Assembly: GCA_002294445.1 (NCBI GenBank)
Contig: DBEI01000051.1
Coordinates: 1 to 10,958, forward strand
DNA: 10,958 nt
Reading direction: 5' to 3'
DNA from: Patescibacteria group bacterium UBA910
Lineage (GTDB): Bacteria; Patescibacteriota; Minisyncoccia; Phycocordibacterales; DATDWN01
Numbering within the stretch: position 1 is the first letter of the stretch; each line of letters opens with the position of its first letter. Positions 6,637 to 10,958 of this stretch are shown one piece after another. Below the pieces are notes generated by a model that was not told the DNA's origin, searched no databases, and worked only from the letters and a program-made list of their open reading frames with translations. Both the position numbers and the translations under genes were made by a program.

Positions 6637-7158
6637 ATGAAAAATTATATTGCACATTACGAATCCAAAACATATCAAACAAAATATAGAGTACATTTTA
6701 TTCGTATTACAGAAGATGTACAAAATATAATCGATCGCTCAGGTATAAAAGAAGGGAGTGTGGTGATTCAGACACACCATACCACTGCAAGTATATGGGT
6801 GAATGAAGATGAAAAAAATCTGATCGGTCCTTCTGAGGAGATCGGATATACTGCTGATCTAAGAAAGATTCTAGATGATTTTGCAGACCCAATGCATGAT
6901 TATGGTCACAATGATATTGCAGACGCAAGTAATGCAGGAGGCAAGAGAAATACGCACCTGTGTGCACCTGACGAGAATGGTGTGATTCAAGAGTGTGTAA
7001 ACGGGCATGCTCATGCTCAAGCAATGATTTTACAATCATCGATTTCTTTAATTGTTCACGAAGGTAAGTTGTGTTTAGGTAAGTGGCAACAGGTTATGCT
7101 CGTTGAACTCGATCATGATAGAGAGCGTACTGTGTCTGTAATGGTGCAAGGTATATAG
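6637..7158 (+). CDS. yjbQ: YjbQ family (UPF0047) protein
   Basis: A 173-residue member of the YjbQ/UPF0047 family, small trimeric proteins often named secondary thiamine-phosphate synthase because overexpression can rescue a thiE mutant; the physiological reaction is not settled. Conserved features are HHTTASIWVNED (47-58), the acidic helix with L75-x-x-I-L and P85, YGHND (89-93), the His-containing GHAHAQAMIL (123-132), and GKLCLGKWQQVMLVELDHDRER (143-164) with the LGxWQ motif and the E157 and D/R residues of the active site. The stretch 94-122 is longer than in many members. It is a full-length intact copy. No thiamine genes are nearby. A DAO-family oxidase two genes upstream is superficially like ThiO, but the pathway link is weak. 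Confidence 0.88.
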   Translation: MKNYIAHYESKTYQTKYRVHFIRITEDVQNIIDRSGIKEGSVVIQTHHTTASIWVNEDEKNLIGPSEEIGYTADLRKILDDFADPMHDYGHNDIADASNAGGKRNTHLCAPDENGVIQECVNGHAHAQAMILQSSISLIVHEGKLCLGKWQQVMLVELDHDRERTVSVMVQGI

Positions 7159-7165
7159 CTGTGTA

Positions 7166-7171
7166 TATAAT
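7166..7171 (+). promoter_or_regulatory. -10 box upstream of the methyltransferase gene
   Basis: A perfect TATAAT in the 24-base gap, preceded by TGTGTA, ends eleven bases before the ATG at 7183. Transcription would start about four or five bases before the ATG, giving a very short leader. A -35 element is not evident. Confidence 0.45.
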
Positions 7172-7182
7172 ATAAATACTCT

Positions 7183-8067
7183 ATGACTCCTCTTATCACT
7201 TCACCTCAAAAAGATTATGAACTCCTTGATTCAGGTGAAGGGGAGAAACTTGAACGTTTTGGTGAGGTTGTATTGATTAGGCCTGATCCAGAAGTGTTGT
7301 GGCAAAAAAAGAATCCGTCTATGTGGGATACTGCACATGCGCATTTTATACACGGGGAACGTGGTGCAAAATGGCAATCAAAGAAAACGTTGCCGTTGAA
7401 GTGGGTGTGTATGCTGGGGGATATTTCATTGTCACTGAAACTCGGAAATAATAAACATGTCGGTGTGTTTCCTGAGCAGGTGGCTCAGTGGGACTGGATG
7501 GTTGAACAAATAAAAAAAAGACAATCAATCATGAGTGGTAAAACAAAAGAGGTGAAGGTTCTCAATCTGTTTGGCTACACTGGTGGAGCTACGTGTGCGC
7601 TTGCAAAAATAGGTGCCGAAGTGACTCATGTTGATGCATCAAAAGCTGCGATTACCTGGGCACATGAAAATAAAAAGACTGCTGGACTTGATAATGCAAA
7701 GATTCGCTTCATGCTCGATGATGCAAGAAAATTTGTTGAGCGTGATATCAAAAGGGGAGTTACCTATGATGCAATCCTTATGGATCCTCCGGTGTATGGT
7801 AAGGGGGTAAAAAAGGAAAAGTGGCATATTGATGAAAACTTTCTCCCGCTCCTTGAGCGTTCAATGAAGTTGCTTTCAAACAATCCTTTATTTGTTGTGG
7901 TGACAGGGTATGCTTCTGAATACTCTCATCTTTCATACGCAAACGCACTTTCTGGTGTGCTTTCAGGTGTACATGTTGAATCAGGTGAGCTTGCAATACA
8001 AGAATCTCATACTAACAGATTACTTCCTGCTGGTATTTTTGCTCGTGCGGTTTTTGATTGCGAATAA
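7183..8067 (+). CDS. RlmI-like class I SAM-dependent methyltransferase
   Basis: A 294-residue Rossmann methyltransferase of the RlmI/RlmK-like group (SAM-dependent rRNA methyltransferase family). The first 110 residues form an N-terminal lobe with W-x-P-L-K-W-like (69-74) and VGVFPEQ (93-99) motifs typical of the group, where they sit before the catalytic domain. Motif I is VLNLFGYTGGATCALA (126-141), D151 ends strand two, the acidic pair D179/D180 follows, and the catalytic loop is DPPVYGKG (201-208), usually DPPSYGRG or DPPSFGRG. The substrate is probably 23S rRNA, but the Cys expected of a 5-methylcytosine enzyme after strand five is not visible (VVTGYASEYSHL, 239-250), so the exact base and chemistry are open. 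The gene ends just before a convergent hairpin. Confidence 0.82.
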   Translation: MTPLITSPQKDYELLDSGEGEKLERFGEVVLIRPDPEVLWQKKNPSMWDTAHAHFIHGERGAKWQSKKTLPLKWVCMLGDISLSLKLGNNKHVGVFPEQVAQWDWMVEQIKKRQSIMSGKTKEVKVLNLFGYTGGATCALAKIGAEVTHVDASKAAITWAHENKKTAGLDNAKIRFMLDDARKFVERDIKRGVTYDAILMDPPVYGKGVKKEKWHIDENFLPLLERSMKLLSNNPLFVVVTGYASEYSHLSYANALSGVLSGVHVESGELAIQESHTNRLLPAGIFARAVFDCE

Positions 8068-8102
8068 GCACCACAACATATAACTGAGATGTGTTGTGGT
8101 GC
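8068..8102. terminator. Hairpin between convergent genes
   Basis: GCACCACAACA (8068-8078) pairs perfectly with TGTTGTGGTGC (8092-8102), extendable by two more pairs. It begins at the base after the methyltransferase stop and lies 10 bases from the end of the minus-strand gene. No T-run follows on either strand, so it may act as an mRNA end-stabiliser or a weak bidirectional terminator. Confidence 0.5.
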
Positions 8103-8112
8103 CTGGAATCCC

Positions 8113-8334
8113 TTAAGAGGGTTTGATGGTCGTCGTGTACAAGAATTCATCTTCAAGATGAGGTCCTGTTTGAGGAGTTAAAGGTTCTTCTGTGGGGAGT
8201 TCGATCTTGACTGCTTCTTCAAGACGAGGCTCTGTCTGGGGAGTTGAGGGTCCTTCTGTGGGGGGTTCGATTTGTTCGGACGTCGTATCGTATCCACAGA
8301 TTTGACTAAGAACAGTGCATTCTCTGTGTGGCAT
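8113..8334 (-). CDS. Small acidic Pro/Glu/Thr-rich tandem-repeat protein
   Basis: A 73-residue reading frame on the minus strand, not recognised as any family. It consists largely of two copies of a 22-residue unit, IEPPTEGPSTPQTEPRLEEA and IELPTEEPLTPQTGPHLEDE, preceded by MPHRECTVLSQICGYDTTSEQ. There is no signal peptide or membrane segment, and composition suggests an unstructured, acidic chain. Two Cys (6 and 13) are near the N terminus. Support for a real gene comes from a fitting promoter just upstream (8345-8373), a T before the ATG as at the other starts, many third-position differences between the copies with conserved protein pattern, and a position between a convergent hairpin and a divergent promoter. 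Against it are the short length and lack of homology. Function unknown. Confidence 0.5.
   Translation of the reverse strand: MPHRECTVLSQICGYDTTSEQIEPPTEGPSTPQTEPRLEEAVKIELPTEEPLTPQTGPHLEDEFLYTTTIKPS
8148..8273. repeat. 66-base direct repeat, two copies
   Basis: Copies at about 8148-8213 and 8214-8273 are offset by exactly 66 bases, a multiple of three. They share CTTCAAGA(C/T)GAGG and CTTCTGTGGGG(A/G)GTTCGAT and differ at scattered positions. They encode the two repeat units of the minus-strand protein. Confidence 0.85.
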
Positions 8335-8344
8335 ATCTTTCCAT

Positions 8345-8373
8345 ATCCTATCTAGCCCTCAACAAAGAGTCAA
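8345..8373 (-). promoter_or_regulatory. Promoter of the minus-strand repeat-protein gene
   Basis: Read on the minus strand, TTGACT (8373-8368) and TAGGAT (8350-8345) are 17 bases apart. Transcription would start near 8338, four bases before the ATG at 8334. The -35 box is 5 of 6 to consensus, the -10 box 4 of 6. It overlaps the region just upstream of the divergent PAP2 promoter. Confidence 0.5.
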
Positions 8374-8375
8374 GT

Positions 8376-8381
8376 TATACT
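8376..8381 (+). promoter_or_regulatory. -10 box directly upstream of the PAP2 gene
   Basis: TATACT lies seven bases before the ATG at 8389, which puts the expected start of transcription on or next to the start codon, a leaderless arrangement. The -35 region is poor (TAGCCC, 8353-8358). The divergent repeat-protein promoter lies immediately beside it. Confidence 0.5.
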
Positions 8382-8388
8382 ACTGTAT

Positions 8389-8910
8389 ATGAATACAATT
8401 GATCAATCCGTGAATATTTTTTTTCACTCAATTCAAAGTCCTGGTTTAACGTATAGTTTTTATGTCTTTACATGGTTTTTTAATACAATACCTGCGATTT
8501 TGCTTATTGGACTTGTTGCATATTTCTTGTACAAATGGAAAGGTAAAAAGAACACAGCTGAGTTTTTAATTGCGATAATGTCATCTTTCGTTTTTGTCTG
8601 GGTGGTTAAATTATTTATCAATCATCCTCGCCCAGAATTTGGCATTATTACTGCATATGGACCGAGTTTTCCTTCTGCTCATGCGGCAGTAGCTACAACA
8701 TTTTTTGTGTTTTTTCTCAGGTTTATGAGGAAAGAAAAAAATACATTCCGTAAGGTGGTTCACCAGTCATTTTGTATCCTTACTCCTTTTTGTGTGGGTA
8801 TGAGTCGGTTGTATCTTGGGGTACACTGGCTTTCTGATGTGTTGATGGGTGTGTTGGTTGGTTTAGGTTCATTGTATGTGGCACATAAAGTGGTGAAGCG
8901 TGTGATATAA
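8389..8910 (+). CDS. PAP2 family membrane phosphatase
   Basis: A 173-residue type-2 phosphatidic-acid phosphatase with all three catalytic motifs. C1 is K74-x6-R81-P82 (KLFINHPRP), C2 is PSAH (95-98), and C3 is S139-R140-x5-H146-x3-D150 (SRLYLGVHWLSD). Membrane helices lie at about 22-48, 59-78, 100-112, 126-137 and 151-167. The active site would face outside, as in undecaprenyl-diphosphate phosphatases (BacA-unrelated type) and lipid phosphatases. Recycling of undecaprenyl pyrophosphate for cell-wall synthesis is a plausible role in a small-genome bacterium, but the substrate cannot be read directly. The catalytic set is intact. The gene ends with TATAAT overlapping its stop codon, and the SIMPL gene follows 29 bases later. 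Confidence 0.9.
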   Translation: MNTIDQSVNIFFHSIQSPGLTYSFYVFTWFFNTIPAILLIGLVAYFLYKWKGKKNTAEFLIAIMSSFVFVWVVKLFINHPRPEFGIITAYGPSFPSAHAAVATTFFVFFLRFMRKEKNTFRKVVHQSFCILTPFCVGMSRLYLGVHWLSDVLMGVLVGLGSLYVAHKVVKRVI

Positions 8911-8911
8911 T
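8906..8911 (+). promoter_or_regulatory. -10 box at the end of the PAP2 gene
   Basis: A perfect TATAAT overlaps the PAP2 stop codon, preceded by TGTGA. It would start transcription near 8918, leaving a leader of about 20 bases before the SIMPL gene. The fit of a -35 box is poor. Confidence 0.4.
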
Positions 8912-8939
8912 ATCATTTCTTATAAGTAATCAAAAAAAT

Positions 8940-9749
8940 ATGGAAAATATGTTTGATCCAAACGACAAAAAACAGATAGTAAAATATGCAATGATTCTTG
9001 CAATTGTACTTGCTGTGTTTATTGGAGTGAAAACCATCAATGCGTTGAAAGAATATTCATATATCGGAAAAGATGTGCCTGCGATGAATACTGTATCTGT
9101 TGTTGGAAAGGGTGAAATCTCAGTAAAACCAGATGTTGCTTCATTTGTGTATTCTGTTATTGAAGAGGGGAAAACTGCAGGGGAAGCTCAGGACAAGGCA
9201 ACAAAAAAGAGTAATGCAGTTATTGAGGCACTTAAAAATGCGGGGGTAGCAGAGAAGGATATTAAAACTGCTTCATATAATATCTATCCAAAATATGAAT
9301 ATGTGACAGTATCGTGTACAACATACTCCTGTCCTCCAAGTAAATCAGTAATCTCTGGATATGAAGTGAATCAGTCTGTTGAAGTAAAAGTACGAAATAT
9401 TGAGAAAGCGGGTGACATGCTTGCTTTGGTTGGGGGATTGAATGTTTCAAATGTTTCAAGTCTCAGTTTTGTTGTGGATGACATGGATGCATTGAAAGCG
9501 GAAGTGCGAAAGCGGGCGATTATAGATGCAAAAGAGAAGGCAAAAGTGCTTTCAAAAGAGCTTGGTGTAAAATTTGATACCATTATTAGTTTCTATGAAA
9601 ATAATGGTGATGGGTATCCAATAACGGCTGAGCGGACATATGATTCGTATGGTATGGGTGCTGTGGGTGCGGTGAAAGTTTCTCCAGAGCTTCCTGTTGG
9701 TGAAAACAAACTTACGACACAGGTAACTATTACATACTCTATTAAATAA
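8940..9749 (+). CDS. Membrane-anchored SIMPL-domain (DUF541) protein
   Basis: A 269-residue protein with a single hydrophobic anchor (14-34) and an extracytoplasmic SIMPL/DUF541 domain. Family features are TVSVVGKGEISVKPDVASF (51-69), the long amphipathic helix with A-x-K-K-S-N-A-V-I-x-A-L (86-98), GV-x-E-K-D-I-K-T-x-x-Y-x-I-x-P-x-Y (102-119), GYEVNQSVEVKVRN (140-153), and A-K-E-K-A-x-V-L-S-x-x-L-G-V (197-210). An inserted CTTYSC segment (126-131) holds the only two cysteines and could form a disulfide loop outside the cell. E. coli YggE and the BP26 antigen belong to this family, whose role is poorly defined and sometimes linked to oxidative stress. M4 (8949) is an alternative start. Confidence 0.85.
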   Translation: MENMFDPNDKKQIVKYAMILAIVLAVFIGVKTINALKEYSYIGKDVPAMNTVSVVGKGEISVKPDVASFVYSVIEEGKTAGEAQDKATKKSNAVIEALKNAGVAEKDIKTASYNIYPKYEYVTVSCTTYSCPPSKSVISGYEVNQSVEVKVRNIEKAGDMLALVGGLNVSNVSSLSFVVDDMDALKAEVRKRAIIDAKEKAKVLSKELGVKFDTIISFYENNGDGYPITAERTYDSYGMGAVGAVKVSPELPVGENKLTTQVTITYSIK

Positions 9750-9766
9750 CTACATAAAGAACGTGG

Positions 9767-9804
9767 GTATCAAAAAACGCCTCTGTAGAGGTGTTTTTTG
9801 ATAC
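9767..9804. terminator. Strong bidirectional-type terminator after the SIMPL gene
   Basis: A 17-bp stem, 9767-9783 with 9788-9804, contains one G-U pair and a TGTA loop. The core GCCTC/GAGGT is flanked by a run of six A on the 5' arm and six T on the 3' arm, so each strand ends with a GC core and a T-run. This insulates the SIMPL gene from the secE promoter, which starts 13 bases later. Confidence 0.9.
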
Positions 9805-9816
9805 TTTACAGATATA

Positions 9817-9845
9817 TTGACTAATTGTTTAATAAAGAGTATTAT
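9817..9845 (+). promoter_or_regulatory. Promoter of secE-nusG
   Basis: TTGACT (9817-9822) and TATTAT (9840-9845) are spaced by exactly 17 bases. TATACT at 9843-9848 overlaps as a second possible -10. Transcription would start around 9852-9855, giving a leader of about 40 bases. Confidence 0.75.
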
Positions 9846-9864
9846 ACTGGTATTAGTTTAGTCG

Positions 9865-9883
9865 CGCCCCCAGGGCGTTTTTT
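9865..9883 (+). promoter_or_regulatory. Terminator-like hairpin in the secE leader
   Basis: CGCCC (9865-9869) pairs with GGGCG (9873-9877) across a three-base loop, followed directly by six T (9878-9883). It lies between the promoter and the ATG at 9895, so it would either attenuate transcription of secE-nusG or stabilise the 5' end. No alternative antiterminator pairing was found by eye. Confidence 0.6.
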
Positions 9884-9894
9884 AGAACAAATTT

Positions 9895-10074
9895 ATGAGT
9901 CTCATACAATACATCAAAGATACACAGGTTGAATTGAAACATGTAAGTTGGCCAACACGAAATCAGGCAATTGTATTTACAATTGTTGTTATTCTTACGT
10001 CATTTGGAGTGGCTTTCTTTCTCGGATTATTTGATTATCTTTTCAAGATTGTATTAGAAAAGTTTGTACTTTAA
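9895..10074 (+). CDS. secE: Preprotein translocase subunit SecE
   Basis: A 59-residue SecE, the small essential subunit that clamps SecY in the protein-export channel. It has an N-terminal amphipathic helix with the ELKHVSWPTR motif (13-22; consensus E-x-K-K-V-x-W-P-[ST]-R) and a single transmembrane helix (about 25-50). The E. coli protein has three helices, but single-helix forms near 60 residues are normal in most bacteria. The product is short enough to be missed by length-filtered gene calling. It lies 11 bases before nusG, in the classic secE-nusG-rplK order, and has its own promoter and a hairpin-containing leader. Confidence 0.95.
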   Translation: MSLIQYIKDTQVELKHVSWPTRNQAIVFTIVVILTSFGVAFFLGLFDYLFKIVLEKFVL

Positions 10075-10085
10075 TTTAAATTATT

Positions 10086-10631
10086 ATGTCGAAACAACAA
10101 ATTGGTGAAGGTCGCAATTGGTATGTAATCCATACATATGCAGGATATGAAAATGCGGTGCAGAGAAACCTCAAGCAACGTATTGAGTCTCTTGGTATGG
10201 AAGATAAAATTTTTGATGTAGTTGTTCCAACTGAAAAGAAAATCAAAATTAAAGCAGGGAAGCGAGTAGAGGAGGAAGAGAAGATTTACCCTGGTTATGT
10301 ACTCGTAGATATGATCGTAACTGATGATTCATGGTATGTGGTACGAAACACTCCTCGTGTGACTGGTTTCGTAGGTTCAGGTGTATTTCCTGTGCCCGTT
10401 GAAAAAAAGGAAGTGGAATCTTTGTTTGCACGTATGAATGCTCATACTGCAAAACATAAAATTGATCTCTCCGTTGGAGATATGGTGATGGTAGTAGACG
10501 GTCCATTTAAGGACCTTGAGGGTAAAGTATCTGAAGTGGATGAAGAACGAGGAAAAGTAAAAGTACTTGTTGCGATGTTTGGTCGTGAGACTCCTGTTGA
10601 GTTGGACTTTTTGCAAGTAAGGAAGTCTTAA
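10086..10631 (+). CDS. nusG: Transcription termination/antitermination factor NusG
   Basis: A 181-residue NusG. The N-terminal NGN domain starts with NWYVIHTYAGYENAVQRNL (11-29), the standard opening, and contains VVPTEKK (46-52), KIYPGYVLVDM (66-76) and the T-P-R-V-T-G-F-V-G stretch (89-97) that contacts RNA polymerase. The C-terminal KOW domain is GDMVMVVDGPFKDLEGKVSEV (131-151) with the G-x-F motif, ending in VELDFLQVRK. It binds RNA polymerase to modulate pausing and termination, and links it to Rho or ribosomal protein S10. The length is typical, and nothing looks damaged. It is preceded by secE and followed after 105 bases by the rplK gene, which has its own promoter. Confidence 0.97.
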   Translation: MSKQQIGEGRNWYVIHTYAGYENAVQRNLKQRIESLGMEDKIFDVVVPTEKKIKIKAGKRVEEEEKIYPGYVLVDMIVTDDSWYVVRNTPRVTGFVGSGVFPVPVEKKEVESLFARMNAHTAKHKIDLSVGDMVMVVDGPFKDLEGKVSEVDEERGKVKVLVAMFGRETPVELDFLQVRKS

Positions 10632-10637
10632 GCTTCC
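10621..10637 (+). terminator. Weak hairpin over the nusG stop codon
   Basis: GGAAG (10621-10625) pairs with CTTCC (10633-10637) around the TAA. A palindromic AAATTT-GACG-AAATTT follows. There is no T-run worth the name, so termination is doubtful and read-through into rplK is possible. Confidence 0.25.
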
Positions 10638-10661
10638 AAATTTGACGAAATTTTAAATTGG

Positions 10662-10690
10662 TTGAAATTACTTAAATTGTAAGGTATAGT
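10662..10690 (+). promoter_or_regulatory. Promoter of rplK
   Basis: TTGAAA (10662-10667) and TATAGT (10685-10690) are 17 bases apart, each one base or two from consensus. Transcription would start near 10697, right at the foot of the leader hairpin. Confidence 0.75.
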
Positions 10691-10696
10691 ATCGTT

Positions 10697-10717
10697 TCCC
10701 GCGCTTCTCGGGATTTT
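10697..10717 (+). promoter_or_regulatory. Terminator-like hairpin in the rplK leader
   Basis: TCCCG (10697-10701) pairs with CGGGA (10709-10713) across a seven-base loop (CGCTTCT), followed by four T (10714-10717). It occupies the first bases of the predicted mRNA. Layout matches the secE leader. It may be an attenuator, a 5' stabiliser, or a protein-binding site. Confidence 0.5.
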
Positions 10718-10736
10718 ACACAAAATTCCAAAATAT

Positions 10737-10958
10737 ATGGCTAAAAAAATAACAAAAAAACTTAAACTCGTCATTCCTGCGGGTAAAGCAAACCCAGCTC
10801 CTCCAGTTGGTCCGGCACTTGGTCAGGCGGGTGTAGCTATCGGTGAATTCGTAAAGCAGTTTAACGATGCAACAGCAAAGATGATGGGAGATATCGTGCC
10901 TGTAGAGATTACAGTGTACGAAGACCGAACATTTACTTTTGTATTGAAAACTCCTCCA
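10737..10958 (+). CDS. rplK: Ribosomal protein uL11 (N-terminal part, cut by window end)
   Basis: The first 74 residues of L11, incomplete at the window edge. Positions 9-29 match the L11 N-terminal domain: K-L-V-I-P-A-G-K-A-N-P-A-P-P-V-G-P-A-L-G-Q, followed by G-V-A-I-G-E-F-V-K-x-F-N-D-A-T (32-46) and D-R-T-F-T-F-V-L-K-T-P-P (63-74). L11 binds the GTPase centre of 23S rRNA with L10 and L12 and helps elongation-factor GTP hydrolysis and the stringent response. The usual Asn in GVNIMEF is Ala here. It follows nusG in the conserved secE-nusG-rplK-rplA order. Confidence 0.97.
   Translation, partial: MAKKITKKLKLVIPAGKANPAPPVGPALGQAGVAIGEFVKQFNDATAKMMGDIVPVEITVYEDRTFTFVLKTPP

Noticed and set aside
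3754..7158. A thiamine pathway made of the DAO oxidase (as ThiO) and YjbQ (as ThiE substitute)
   Set aside because: No thiS, thiG, thiF or other thiamine gene is present, the oxidase is longer than ThiO, and the YjbQ reaction is not established.
1..10958. CRISPR array, insertion sequence or prophage
   Set aside because: No regularly spaced repeats, transposase, integrase or phage structural genes are visible; the only tandem repeat has two 66-base coding copies.

Overview
The window looks like chromosome from a member of the Candidate Phyla Radiation (Patescibacteria), most likely a Parcubacteria-type lineage. The reasons are the AT-rich, T-rich coding strand, compact genes with gaps of a few bases, a 59-residue SecE, many small membrane proteins of types common in that group (DoxX, DUF2231, AI-2E/PerM, a cupredoxin-like protein, PAP2, SIMPL), and a complete absence of Shine-Dalgarno sequences. 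All stops fit the standard bacterial code, including one TGA, so Gracilibacteria-type recoding is not supported. The lineage is inferred from style and gene content, not from a phylogenetic marker.

Layout. Positions 1-218 hold no convincing gene, only a G-U-tolerant hairpin. An HNH nuclease-like gene (219-725) ends three bases before a complete tRNA-His with encoded G-1 and CCA (729-805). A 9-base copy of the tRNA 3' end and a strong terminator follow. Next come two small membrane proteins, DoxX (1004-1549) and DUF2231-like (1627-2133). From 2199 to 8067 there is a tightly packed, same-strand series: Na/Pi-cotransporter-type protein, an uncharacterised VTT/DedA-reminiscent membrane protein, a DAO-family FAD oxidoreductase, an AI-2E/PerM transporter, an anchored cupredoxin-fold protein without copper ligands, a YjbQ protein and a RlmI-like methyltransferase. 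A short minus-strand gene for a Pro/Glu/Thr-rich repeat protein (8113-8334) lies between this series and a PAP2 phosphatase (8389-8910). A SIMPL-domain protein follows (8940-9749), closed by a 17-bp terminator stem.

The last part is the conserved secE-nusG-rplK block. secE-nusG and rplK each have a recognisable sigma70-type promoter, followed by a short leader in which a GC-rich hairpin with a T-run sits between promoter and start codon.

The most interesting signals concern gene expression rather than a new gene cluster. Fifteen of the sixteen start codons I assign are immediately preceded by T, none has a clear ribosome-binding site, and several have a -10 box 6-8 bases upstream of the ATG, which predicts leaderless or near-leaderless mRNAs. 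The paired terminator-like hairpins in the secE and rplK leaders, the ligand-less cupredoxin and the repeat-protein gene are the other items worth checking.
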